From Tribonema minus (taxonomy: Eukaryota > Sar > Xanthophyceae > Tribonematales > Tribonemataceae): a DNA stretch of 64,000 nt. Below the pieces are notes generated by a model. That model did not search any database. It saw nothing but the letters and a program-made list of their open reading frames with translations, and was not told the origin of the DNA. The DNA is taken from NCBI GenBank assembly GCA_017506865.1, contig JAFCMP010000523.1, positions 124,001 through 188,000 of the forward strand, read 5' to 3'. The position numbers and the translations under genes were made by a program. Shown in pieces: positions 34,588 to 45,949 of the stretch; position 1 is the first letter of the stretch, and each line of letters opens with the position of its first letter.

Positions 34588-37583
34588 TTAGAACGTGAGC
34601 ACGACCGAGCGCAGCTCGCCCGTGCGAAACCACTCGCGCAGCGTCGGGTCCGCGCCGCAGTCCAGCACGCCGTTGAACAGGTGCAGCAGCACGGCGCTGT
34701 GCGCGACGACGGCGACGTGGCGCCGCGGCGTGGCGCCGACGCCCGCCGCTGCTGCCGCCGCCGCCGCGCTGCCGTCCGCGCCGCCGCCGCCGCCCGCTGC
34801 CGCCGCCGCCGCTGCCGCTGCCGCGCTGCCATTTGTGCCGCCGTCCGTCTCAGAGCACTGCTGCTGGAGCCACAGCAGAAAGGCGTAGGCGCGCGCGAGG
34901 ACGTGCGCCGAGGGCTCGCGCGCGTCCGCGTCCCACGTCGGGTCGTGCTCGTGCTCCACGAGCGCGAAGTCGACGGCGGGGAACTGCGCCGCGAGCTCCG
35001 TCTTGGTGAGGCGCCTGCGCGAGAGAGATCGCGCGTGCGCGGGGGCGGCGGCGCATGGCGGTATGTGCGGTCAGCGGGCGGCGCGGAGGCATTGGCGGTG
35101 CTGCGCCACGCGCGTTGCCGTGCATGTCGCGCTCGTGCTCATGCAGATGCTGGCGGTGTCGAGCCGAGCCTCCAGGCACTCGGTGCGCTGAGGTGCTGGT
35201 GATGTACGAGTTCAGTAACACTGTCTGTGGAAGCGGACAATGAAGGTGCAGCAGTCCGCCGCCTTCACGTGCAGCGGCGCATGCGCTTCGTGCCACGCTC
35301 TCACGCGCAGTCAATTTCAGCTGGTGTACGTGCAATGAAGCGCCAATCGGCGATGGTGGCCCCACACATGGCGCAATGATGATGGCCACAGAGATGGCGC
35401 TCGTCACCGCGCTTGTGCGCGCAGCACTCGTGAAGATCCAGCTGTGCTACAGCACCATGCAGCAGTCCTTGCGCCCTTGCAGGCAGCCTGTATATGCATA
35501 GTTGGCCCCAGGCAGCTCTGGTCGTTTGGACAGGCAGGCAGGCAGCGAACACAAAAACCTCTGCTGTCCCCTGCACCACCTCCGCTACCTTGAACAATCA
35601 CAGCAGCGCTCGCCAACAACGTGACCGTGGACCGCGCCCCTCCCCAACATCACCTTCCTGACCGCCGACTTCACTTCGCAGAACGCAAGAGCAGGGCGCA
35701 CACCCCCAAGACGGCCAGACTTCACACTTGAAGAAGGGGGGGGCGCCACCTTTTGTCGCAGTGGTGCAGGCCGCCCTTGCTCGTGCAGCCCCTCGTGCGC
35801 GACGAGGCGCACCGGCACAACTTCACACTTGATAAGGGGAGCGTCACCTGTCGCAGTGGTGCAGGCCGCCCTGCTCGTGCAGCCCCTCGTGCGCGACGAG
35901 GCACACCGGCACAACTTCACACTGGTTAAGGGGAGCGTCACCTGTCGCAGTGGTGCAGCCCCTCGTGCGCGACGAGGCGCACCGGCACGACATCAAATTT
36001 GAATAACGGGGGGAGCGTCACCTGTCGCAGTGGTGCAGCCCCCCCTGCTCGTGCAGCCCCTCATGCGCGACGAGGCGCACCGGCAGGCCGCGCGTCGCCT
36101 CCAGCGCCGTCTCCACGGCGCGGCGCAGCGGGCTCACGTACACGACTGCGGGCGCCGCGGCCGTGGCGACCGCGCCGAGGTGCGCCGCCAGCATCGGCTG
36201 CGCCTGCGCCGCCTGGCTGCGGCCCAGCGGCGTCAGGTGCGCGTCCTCCGGGCACAGGGGGTCCGAGTAGGCGTTGCCCTGCGGTGGGAGGGGGGGGGGC
36301 GGAGCGAGGAGGGGTGGGGGCGCTGGTGGCGCGTGTGATGCTGCTGGTGTGATGGGGAGGGGAGGGCGCGAGGAGGGGTGGGGGCACTGGTGGTGCGTGC
36401 GATGCTGCTGGTGTGACGCGCTGCGGTCGCATGGCTGCAGGACTGCGACAGTGTGTGCGGGCGCTGATATGCTGCTCATAGTTTCAACAGCTGGCAGGTA
36501 TTGGCGCATCAGTACAGCTGTACGTGCCATGTGTGGCCTTCTCGTATTCAGCATGGCGTCAAGCAGCGTGTGAGCAAGTGCTATCAAGTCCTGTTGGAGC
36601 TTCCCGAAAGTGACTTCTGATGGAGGTGGCGGCATATGCACAAATCATGTACCGAGTGTGTAACGTTGATGCATGGCGTTGGCCGGGCCTAGTGGCGCTG
36701 GCTGAAAAGTCAAGCTGGCTGCCATTCCCTCTTGTGTAACAGAAATGCTAAGGCAGGCAAGAGAGCATGAAAGAGCATTCACATGCTCGCAAGGATGACT
36801 GAGCTGCACTGCTGCACAGACAACGAGCACACAGTCACCTGGTGTGCTCCTCTGTCATGTACTGTTGCTCTGACGCTGCCAGGTAACTCTCACACCATGT
36901 ACGCAACATGTTGCTCTGCCAGAGTGCGTACTTTCCACATGCACTTGCTGCAATTGAAACAACTGAAATGCTCTTGCCCAAAACTGCAGGAGGCAATACG
37001 CTTGAAATATGCAAAGTGCCACGCCGATTGATGTCCACGCTGAGCGTGCATATAAGACGCCTATAGAGTGGATGTTGTGACCAGGCTCAAACATCTGTAT
37101 GATGGCCATCGCCAGCGAATCACAGATCTGTTCAGCAAAAAGAGTGATTGTATCTGCAAAATGCAACTTTGAGCAAGCGCTGCGATTCTATTTTTCGCTC
37201 CTCACCGGCTTGCCAGCCTTGGCCCACTCCGCACCCCAAACATTGTGCTCCCCGATGCCGTGCCTCATGAAGTGCACGATCCACGAGCCCGGTGCTGGTG
37301 CATCGCCGTCGTAGGTGACAGCCTGTATGCGGATCGGGCGCTCGCCAGCTGTGGCAACCGCGGATGCCCGCAATTCATCTAGTGTCGCCTGTGCCTCCGC
37401 TTGCTCGTGTGGCGCGAGGGTCGGCTTGCCCGTACTGCCACTGCTGATGACTGACAATGGTTCAGACATTCTGATCAAAGCACTGCTTCGATGCCTGTGA
37501 AAAAAGCCTTGTTTGGTCGAAAAACTGGATGTCGGCCTGATCAACAGAAACAACAGCAGAGCGCTGAGAGTTCTCGTATGCAT
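34588..37583 (-). CDS. Histidine-phosphatase superfamily (plant-type phosphoglycerate mutase-like) protein, probably organelle-targeted
   Basis: Exons 37583-37206, 36278-36022 and 35014-34588 (1062 nt, 353 aa; junction phases 0 and 2). The N terminus is a hydrophobic signal (LSALLLFLLI), then SSFSTKQGFF and a basic stretch, like a bipartite pre-sequence for a complex plastid. Exon 1 ends with the catalytic FMRHGIGEHN motif (first catalytic His). Exon 2 has DAHLTPLGRSQA and VYVSPLRRAVETA. Exon 3 starts the LTKTELAAQFPAVDF and VEHEHDPTW block and ends with VVAHSAVL, the second catalytic His. The order matches plant PGAM-like proteins in which a CDKRR-type sequence precedes FPAVDF; here it is HCDRRLTK across the second junction. 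An Ala/Gly-rich insert lies in exon 3. Substrate is unknown; many relatives are broad phosphatases, not glycolytic enzymes. Confidence 0.92.
35728..36087 (-). repeat. Tandem copies of an exon 3' end and donor in the PGAM-like gene
   Basis: The real end of exon 2 (36087-36022, coding VRLVAHEGLHEQGGLHHCD) is followed in the intron by copies at about 35987-35942 (18 nt shorter), 35910-35848 and 35818-35753. Two copies keep the GTGACG donor; the last has a changed one. Spacers share CACACTTGA. Confidence 0.93.
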
Positions 37584-37772
37584 GCAGGTTCCCCACTACG
37601 GGTTCAAACTACACTACTCACCCCAACTTCACTACCCAACTTCAAGTATCGTCAAGTGCGTACTTGAGTTCTTTGGAGGGGATTCCTTCTGGTGTGATGA
37701 GCCTGCGCCGACGCATAGCCCCGCAAACTTAGTGTGAGAGCCTGGTAGAGCGCTACAAGCAGCAGCAGCAGG
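37584..37772. promoter_or_regulatory. Shared promoter region, PGAM-like / CNOT1-domain genes
   Basis: 189 bp between divergent ATGs, with repeated ACTTCACTACC and CAACTTCA strings around 37605-37650. The promoter role is inferred from geometry. Confidence 0.5.
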
Positions 37773-39481
37773 ATGGAGCATATACGGCGACAATGCGAGA
37801 GCGATCCAGTCGACCCCGAGCTACAGCATGTGGTCGAGACGGTGAGTGGCTGCTCATTGAGGATGATCGGAGATTGCAGCCCCCGAGTTCGCGGTCATAG
37901 TAAAATACCACCGCCTTGCAGTGGATACAGGCGAGCAAGGGCCAAGGCACATGATGCAGCCGGCGTAGAGCACATCAACGATGACGGTATCCATTATCTT
38001 GGGCTGATCCATTCCTCCGGCTGCCTGGAGATCAGATATCGTGGCGGCATTTGGCTAAGCTGTGATGTCGTGCTGAGGCGCGATACATTGACACATTCTT
38101 AGAAGCCCTGTTTGGCATGACATCTCAGCTGATCAGTGAACAGCATTCAGCTGAGTGCAGATTTGTAAATATGTAGAGATGTTAGTATCTTGCATCTCGT
38201 GGGCGGAGTAGTAATACCTAACTTTCTTCTTCACATACATAGTTCACATACATAATTCGGGAGCGGTCATGGGCGTAAAGCTGTTGGGCGTCCCTGCGAA
38301 GCAGAGTTGTTTCTGCCGAGGGCCGCCTGCATGCGCCGTGTCCAGACGCCCGCCTGCCTAGCCCCTAGGCACGGCCGAAAACTGATTGTCAGCTGAAAAA
38401 ATTAAAATCATACATATGTAGCAGTTCACAGATTACAAATTATTCTTTTTTTTCAAAACCGTCATGGCCTTTCAGTGCAAAAGTAAGTCTTTGTGAGGTG
38501 CCCTGCGGTGCCACAACATGGTTGGCTGGTACATACATGCTGCCCTCATCTGCCCTGGCTGGTATCTCACTTGAACACACGCTGCAATGGTTGTGATTGC
38601 TTTGGGAAACAATTGCTACATCGGTCACTTGTAGATTTGCAACACCTCATACAAGTGAGACCTGTACCAAACGTGACCTGGTTGATGTGCAGGCGGGTAT
38701 GCTCTGCCCCCGCCTGCCAATCAGCAGCAACAGCAGCTGCGATGCATATTCTTTCACCATCTCCCGCTTTCCGCACACGAAAACGCTCAGGCAACTCTCA
38801 CTCCTGCGCTGTTGCCCTTCCTGCCAAATGCAGGCCGCCAACGACTTCTATGCGCAAGTGTACCAGAACAAGCTATCCATTCCAAAGGCGGTAGAACGGT
38901 TACAACAGCTGCAAAATCAGTGCGCCGCCGCGCCCCCGTGCGCCGACGCTGCCCCCATGGACGCCCCGCCGCCGCTCACAATCACTACTAGCAGCAGCAG
39001 CGGCGCCTGTAATGGCGGTGCCGCAGCGGCGGCGCTCTCGCACGCGACGCTCGACTACACGCTGCGCGCGCTCCTGGACCAGTTCCCGCACATCGTCAAG
39101 TACGCCGAGACGGAGCTGCGCGTCACCGCCGTGCTGCTAGGCACCATGGTCAACGAGCGCGTGCTCGACGGGCGCCGCGCCGCCGTCGCGCTGCGCTTCG
39201 TGCACGAGGCACTGCGCCACGCGCCGGGCCCGGGGACGGCCGGCAAGCTGTTCCGCTTCGGCCTCTTTGCGCTCTTCCAGTTCAAGCCCCGCCTCGCCGA
39301 GTGGCCCGCGTACTGCGAGAGCGTCGCCGCCGTCCCGCACCTCGCGCGCTACCATCCGGACCTCGTGTGCCAGCTGCGCGCGATTGCGGACGCCGCGGGC
39401 GATGGCGGCGGCGGCGGCGGCGGCGGCGGCGACGCCGTGTTTGAGCTCCCCCCCCGCGGCGTCAAGCGCGTCCGGCGATGA
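37773..39481 (+). CDS. Stand-alone CNOT1-type HEAT (TTP-binding) domain protein (238 aa)
   Basis: Exons 37773-37841 and 38834-39481, phase 0. The N terminus MEHIRRQCESDPVDPELQHV leads into AANDFYAQVYQNKLSIPKAV, a Pro/Ser/Ala-rich insert (about 52-85), then LDYTLRALLDQFPHIVKYAE, ELRVTAVLLGTMV, ALRFVHEAL, LFRFGLFALFQFKPRLAEWP and YCESVAAVPHLARYHPDL. These match, in order, the CNOT1 region that in animals binds tristetraprolin, part of the CCR4-NOT deadenylase scaffold. CNOT1 is normally about 2000 aa; here the frame ends soon after the domain in a Gly run and KRVRR. Either a separate domain-only gene or a shortened duplicate. An upstream exon cannot be excluded. Confidence 0.85.
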
Positions 39482-40897
39482 CTCGCGTCGCGGCAGCTGA
39501 GCTACGCTGCCGCCGCTGCCGCTGCCGCTGCCGCCGCCGCTGCTGCTGCCGCGGCTGCTGCTGCTGCTGTTGTGGCGGCGGCGGCGGCAGCTGCGCATCA
39601 GCGCTTTGACACGCGTTCGCCGGCCTATCGCCGCGACCAGCTGGGTGCACGAGCGGCTGGGAGAGCGCTGTCGGCGCTCCACCATTTGCAATACGGAGCT
39701 TTAAAACCGCACTTGCGTTGCAACTTTGGACACGACAGGACGGGCTGCGAGCCCCACTTGAGGTGCATCTTTGGACACGACAGCGCGCGGCGCGCTTGGG
39801 AGACTGCGTGCGCTCGCTGCGGCGGCTGCTGCCGGCCGGCGCTGCGCTGGCGGCTGCGCTGCGCACCTGCAGCTGCCGCCCACGTCAGCGGCGCCGCCGC
39901 CTGTGTGCGCGGATTCTAGCCCGGGTCTCCCACGGCTGTTTATACCCACCCCCCCTCCTCTTCGCCTCCCCCCCCCTCTTACCGCAACCCCCCCCACGCC
40001 GATCAGCGCAATCATGCCCTACATCATCGCAGTGCTCAGCAACGACCGTGCCATCAGGTCGCTGCCGCTGACCTGCTGTAACAGCAGCGGCAGCGGTGCT
40101 GCAGTTGGCAGCGCCAACGCAGTGCCCCCCAACCACGCCACGCCGCCGCAATGGCGGCTACAACCGATGGCTCTGAATAGGTGTGCCATTTGGGGGGTGG
40201 AGTCCCCACCTCCCTGCCCCTCTGTAGCTACCCACGCCACAACGTCTTGAACCAGCTCAGTTCGAGGCGACGCGGTGCATCCGTGTTGCCTCTTGTAGTC
40301 ATCTGTGAGAAGCGACCGCCACCAGTGTTGTCAGCGCGCTGCCTCTATTCGGGGGGCGCGCGCTGTGTGCATATCATGCGCATACTTTGTATACAGGGGC
40401 AGGGGAGGGGGGAAGGGGATGTGGACTAGTGTCCACACCCTCGGCTGGCTTGAAAGTGGGTGGTTTGGCCGCGCAGCGAGTAATAGGTAGTGCACCAGTG
40501 AGTGCTGCGAGGCATTGTTAACGATGCACCGGCATCTGCGCGTGTGGCGGGCAGCTCTGTCTCAGGATCCCACGATGTGCCGCTGCCCGCCGAGTGACGC
40601 GCAATAAATCATTGATAGAACAGAAAATTGCCTGTCAAGTCTGTGCAGTGCCCTTGCAGCGTTCTGCTGTGCGATGTCGTTGTTCGCTATGTCATGCATG
40701 TGCATGCACTCCCTTTTGCCTGCGAGTATGCCTGCACGCTTATTTTGAGGCACGCAGCGCGCCAGCATCGCACTTCAGTGCTTGACGCGTGGATGCTTCG
40801 AGGTGAGTCATGCACTGAGCTTGTGTGCAGCAGCCATCGATGCTTGCTGCGTCTCAAGCACTGCAAGGTGATTGTGCAACTGGTCAGATCATGCTGG

Positions 40898-40941
40898 TGT
40901 GTGTGTATGTGTGTGTGTGTATGTGTGTGTGTATGTGTGCC
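40898..40941. repeat. (TG)n/(TATG) microsatellite
   Basis: Interrupted GTGTGTGTAT repeats over about 44 bp. Confidence 0.9.
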
Positions 40942-41719
40942 AGCACTGCGGCTGCTGCGCCAAATGGCGTCTGACTTAACCCTGCCTGTCACCTGACATT
41001 GACCCCGCAGATATAAGCAGTGTAGCGAATGGTCTGGTTTTCGCAGCTGGTCCACATCTTATTGGCTACTGGATCCTGCATACTTGAAGGCAAGCTATAT
41101 GTAACAGCTCACAAGAATTCAACATATCAATACATCCGAGACTTGCCTTCTGTTCCGACGATCAAAGCCACCAAGTAGACTATGTAGAGTTATGTATGTA
41201 GAGAGCTGTTTATTGTTGGTGGCTTCAAGTGGTTACGCGCTGACACAATAGCGAGCTTGCTGCCTGAAACCCTGCTGGGTAAGCATATGATCGCATTGAG
41301 AAGAGTGATGGTTCAATTGGAAGCATAGAAGCATGGACTGCAACATGGTCCAGAGCCAATTGTTGTTGCGATTTACAGTGTTGTCGAGTGGGTGAGCCTA
41401 CAAAAGCGTCACCAAGGTGAATATCGCTGCTTCCCCTGTCAATAGGGGCATGCTGGTTCTTTCAGACCAGCTACAGACACAGTCAGCAAGAGCCCCTTTC
41501 TTGTGGTTATCCTATTGTGCGTCTGCACGCCATACAGAAGCATTGCAGCTGGTCTGCTCTGACTGTTGCGCTTCTGATCGCAGCAATGCTCATCCGCATG
41601 CAACAACAGCCAAGAGCCTGTGGGCGCGCTGGGGCTCACTGCAACAGCGACTTGTCATATTTTGCCAATCAGACATGCGCGTGTGATCTCAACGTCAGCC
41701 CCACCAGTGAGCTTTTACT

Positions 41720-41952
41720 CGCAGCTCCGCAGGCGCACATGAGCTGCGCACCAGCAGCGTCTAGGCCGGCTAGCGCTTCGCTCGCGACCCCTTCCATGCG
41801 CCGCCGCCAGAGCTGTTGAGCCCGGCCGGCTGTCTATCCTCCGCGAACAGATGCGTTGCCCACAGCCAAATGCGCATGCATCATGCCGCAACACGCCCGC
41901 CTGGCTGCCTATCCATTGCATACAGCCAAATGCGCATCATGCTACAACGCGC
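41720..41952 (+). repeat. Dispersed repeat, copy A, with internal about 64-bp duplication
   Basis: Matches, in inverted orientation and with clear divergence, the segment at 49333-49510. Shared blocks: GCAGCTCCGCAGG, CCAGCAGC, CCTTCCATGCGCCGCCGC, GGCTGTCTATCC and GCATGCATCATGC. The last block is partly duplicated at 41896-41952. Confidence 0.8.
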
Positions 41953-42051
41953 CCACCGCCGCCCCTGCCGCCGCCCCTGCTAGCGGCCGCCCCTGCTAGC
42001 CCCCCCCCCCCCGCCCCCCCCCCCCGGCAAAGCTCCCCAGCGCGGCTGCTT

Positions 42052-45000
42052 TTACCCCTCCACCGCCCCCGCGCGCCACGGCGGCCAGTACTTGAATACC
42101 GCGCGCCCGATGACGTTCTCCCGGGGCAGGAAGCCCCAGATGTGGCTGTCCAGCGAGTGGTTGCGGTTGTCGCCGAGGACCATGACCTTGCCCGCGGGAA
42201 CGACCATCGGGCCCCACTCGTACTCTGTCGCAGGGGGGGGCCAGGCGTGGGGGGTACATGCCGTCTGGTGAGGAACGGAGCGCGCGCTTGCGCGATACGC
42301 AGTCTCTGTGTCTCAGCCGTAGTTCAACAGCACGGCCGCCCGGAGGTGCGTTGATGAAGTTGCTGGTGCTGACACGGCAAGTGCGCAGTGTTGCAGTAAC
42401 GGACTACAGCCGTGAAGTGAGGCATGACACAGCGCAAAACGCATCCTGCAAGACGTTGCGGCGGTGCTGCAAGGCATGGCGCTAGGCGTGCCGTATAGAA
42501 CACGGATCGCACCAGAAGCCCCTTCAAACATATCTGGCGACCCATGTGATGCAGCGCGTTACTGCTGAATCAGTGCTGATGGCCCAGCACCGCAAGCAAA
42601 GGTATGTGGAGCGTCACCCGGATGCGTGGAGCGTCACCCACTGACACTAACAAAGCGCACTGCGGGCTATCTGCTGCGCTCGCCAGTTCGTCCCTCTGGC
42701 GCATTACATACTGGTGAAAGTCAGCGACGTGCAGTGCTGTGCACGGCTCGCACGGCACGCATCAGTATGTACAACAGTGTGCGCACAGTCACTTCGCCCC
42801 TCAGCAAAGTTATGCCGCAAATCGCAGTGGGGGTGTGGAGCGTCACCCGATTAGCGCAACTGCTGCAGCGCAGTGCGGACTATTCGCTGCGCTCACCAGC
42901 TGATCCTGCTGGCGCATAGCATACTGCTTGTGCTGAGCCATGTGCGGTGCTGTGTACGACTTGATTGGCACGACAACGACCTCGGAGCATGCACACCCAC
43001 TTGTCCACTCAGCGAGACTTTGCCACAAACAGTCCTACAATGTATACAAAGTGGCATGCAGAGGCTGCAGTGGCTTTGTTCAAGTTCTGCATCCTATTTG
43101 GCTCCCTCTCAGCTGCCTACTCGGCGCTATTGCTTCGCCATCAACTTTCGCCGGTTATGCCATGAAGCCTCTCCATGGCTTGAGTGCTGCTGTCATGTAG
43201 AAGTGCGTCATAAGGCGCCGCTCTTCGCAGCTGACCAATGAGGAGTGCAGTCAACAAATCGTTCGATGTTCTGCTTAGTAGGACTTGCAGCGAAATTGCG
43301 CCCACCGACTGCTAGAAGTCTTCAATGCACACTCGTCAACCCCACATTCCTGGTCTTTTAGCAAAAACAACCACCAGCGCACACCAACTTGAGCTGCGGC
43401 AGCTTGCGACAAAGGTGGAGCTGAGCAAGGCCGTCTTCGCCAACTCCATACAGGTGCTGCCTATGATTACTACATGTGACGAACAACCAGTTTACCACAC
43501 GTAGAGACTGACAGCAGTCACGAAGAAGTTCGTCATGAGGTGCCCGCGCTATGCAGTTGACCAATGAGGAGTGCAGTCGACAGGACGTACGACGTGTCGC
43601 ACCGCAGCACCCGCAGAGAAATTGCGCCCATCTGCTACGAGACGAGTAGAAAAGTAGTACATTGATGATCAAACAATACCGCATGTAGAGACTGACCTGG
43701 CTTGTCCGTCACAAACGGCTCGTCTTGCGCCTGCCCGTTGAGGTAGACCTTCCCCCCCCTGATCTGCACCGTGTCGCCCTCCACCGCGACGATGCGCTTG
43801 ATGAGCGCCTGCAGCCAGCCAGCAGCAGCGGGGCGCGCGCCACAGCGATGCGGGTGAAGTGTCAGCACGCTTCAGCCAGTAGACCGCAAAGCTGAGTGCA
43901 GGTAACTCGCTCGAATTTCAACGGCCGGGCTGTAGCAGCCAACGGCGTGCGGGCAACTGGCAGATGCATTAATGAATACACACACACAGGTGCCCGGCGG
44001 GATGCCGGCAGCCGACAGCGCGTTGGCAACTGGTAGAGGTACTACGTGACTGCGTGCACGGAGGCGGCGGCAGCCGGAAGGCATTGCAAGGCGCCCAGGG
44101 CAGGTCCATTGGTGGTGACGCGTAGCCGCTCCAGATGCTCATGCCTCCAGGGCATGCTAAACGCGATGCATGTTGAAGCTTTTGGCAATTGCATGCTCAT
44201 TGCCGCTTGAGCGCTTGGCTGTTAGCTACGGCAGTTACACTTGCGGCGGACAGACTCTCGCACAGCCACTGCCAGCAGCACGCGAGTGCCGTCAGCTTTC
44301 TAATGCATTTTGCGCCTCGATGTCTACATCTGGCAGTGTGCACCAGCAGGCCAATGAGCAGCACGCCTCTGCATTGCATCAATGCACATGTCTGCGGCGG
44401 ATGCTCAGTGCTCAGCGACTTGAGGCGCTCACCTCGTCGGTGCCCCTCGCGCTGAACAGGCTGAACGCTTCTGGCGGGTAGAAGACCACGACGTCGTGCC
44501 GTGAGTACGGCCGATAGTATCGCGTCACCTGCGCAGTGACAAGAGGTTTGCAAGGGCCAGGTCAGTCTCAACGCTGAAGAACATCTTGCCCATGCGCTGG
44601 TTTTGTGAGTAGTCCTGTGCTTTTCTTCAGTGAAACACAGCTTTTAGCATTGACTACCTGCATGCTCGGGACATTCTTGTGCTTTTGTCAAGGAAGCCTG
44701 TTTTGCACACTGAGGTAGGGTTTACATTGAATTATTGTAGGATGTAGGAGTTTGTGCGCACTGCAGTCGTAGCCTTTCTTGCATGTGCATACAACACGAT
44801 CACATCAGACGTTCTTGACTTCGCAGGACATCAGCTGGTGCATTGTAGGTCCGGGCCACACCCCGCAAGTGTGCCGGTGCTCCTACCACGCATTTGCAAC
44901 AAGTGCTGAAGTGAGTGCTCAGTGTCAAGAGGGCGAGTGATTCGACGTCAGTACCTTTTCTACTGCCAGCTGATCCCCCACTTCAAAAGTGGGGAACATG

Positions 45001-45743
45001 CTCAGCGACGGTATGTATCGCGGCTCCATGACGAACGTCCTGAACAGCAGCGCTGCCGCCAGGCTTGAGCCGTACACCTTGAGGTCACTGACACCGTCCA
45101 CTGCCCACCACCGCTTCAGCCCTGCAGGTGGTGTGAGTAGTGAGTAGGTGCACAAGTCGTGCAATTAACACTGAGCTGTTGCTTGCAGCAGTGTGGCCGC
45201 AGCTGGATGACTTTGGTGTCGCAGCAGCAGACATGAAGCGCCATTTTGTGGTGCCTGTGCCGCAACAGCACGCTTGGCGGCCAGCATCAACAAGGGCAAG
45301 CCGCTCACGTGCTGGATGTTATGACCGCCAAGACGGCGTGCTGCACTTGATGTGCTCCCATTACGTCAATGAGCCCAGCATGTAATGAGAGGAGACATGA
45401 GAAGCTGTTGAAGAGCAATGCATTATGCAAAGCTTGACGGCGAGCAATCGTGCATGCATGATTAACTCCAGGTTGAACCACCACGCGATGCACCGCCGGT
45501 ACCTGCGAGCAGCCCTGTCTCTTCCGACAGCTCTGCGATGGGATCCTGGTCAGCAGCAGTGTCCGCTGGGGCGGCAGCACCTTCCTCGTCATCTACCTTC
45601 ACCCACCGCGGCGGTCCCCGGCTGCTGAAGTAAGTCGATGAATGGCGCAGTCCGCCAAACCGTGGTGGCCGAGGTGCAAATGCCGCAGTCTGCCCCAAGG
45701 TGGCAAGCGCAATGCCGGCCAGCAGAGCTGACCTCGCCACCAT
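42052..45743 (-). CDS. Plastid-targeted signal peptidase I (S26 family, thylakoidal processing peptidase type)
   Basis: Cleaves signal or thylakoid-transfer peptides with a Ser/Lys dyad. Exons 45743-45503, 45121-44955, 44528-44433, 43808-43697, 42224-42052 (789 nt, 262 aa; junction phases 1, 0, 0, 1). It opens with a signal peptide ending in QTAAFAPRPPRF, the AFAP-type cleavage site of proteins sent to red-derived complex plastids. Catalytic boxes: YIPSLSMFPTFEVGD (nucleophile Ser in SMFPT, exon 2), YSRHDVVVFYPP (exon 3), LIKRIVAVEGDTV (general-base Lys, exon 4) and VLGDNRNHSLDSHIWG plus NVIGRAVFKYW (exon 5). All family boxes are present and in order. A membrane anchor probably lies around SLAAALLFRTFVM in exon 2. 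The frame upstream of 45743 has no earlier ATG. Confidence 0.94.
42600..42975 (-). repeat. Tandem duplication (about 215-bp period) in signal-peptidase intron 4
   Basis: GTGGAGCGTCACCC occurs near 42608-42635 and again near 42835. Each is followed by similar sequence containing GCGCACTGCGG or GCGCAGTGCGG, CTGCGCTC and CTGGCGCAT. Confidence 0.85.
43190..43700 (-). repeat. Second duplication in signal-peptidase intron 4, next to an exon donor
   Basis: GACCAATGAGGAGTGCAGTC occurs near 43234 and 43558. GTAGAGACTGAC, the donor side of the exon ending at 43697, occurs both there and at 43501. Confidence 0.8.
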
Positions 45744-45949
45744 GGCGAGCTTCGCGCGTGGTGGTTGAGGCAAAACAAAAAAGTACCTCAACTTCAAGAG
45801 CGAGAGTCACCATGGCGAGCGACACCAGAGACACAGTGAGTCAATGAAAGCAGCCGCTGGACGCTTGGATTGCTGCACAGGTCACGGACGACAAACATAG
45901 CGGCACGCTATTTACAGCATTCCGCAGCAGAGCACAACTAGGCAGTAGC
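45744..45949. promoter_or_regulatory. Shared promoter region, signal peptidase / DCAF13
   Basis: 206 bp between divergent ATGs. It contains AAAACAAAAAAGTACC near 45771 and CTATTTACAG near 45909. Two copies of CACCATGGCGAGC lie at and just beyond the signal peptidase start. Confidence 0.5.

Larger units (their letters stand above)
39482..42051. other. Convergent interval with repeats
   Basis: No supported exon. It starts with GCC/CTG-type triplet repeats (39500-39600), has T- and C-rich tracts near 39940-39995, a TG microsatellite at 40898-40941, a dispersed repeat copy at 41720-41893, and C homopolymers at 42000-42025 just beyond the signal peptidase stop. Confidence 0.5.
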
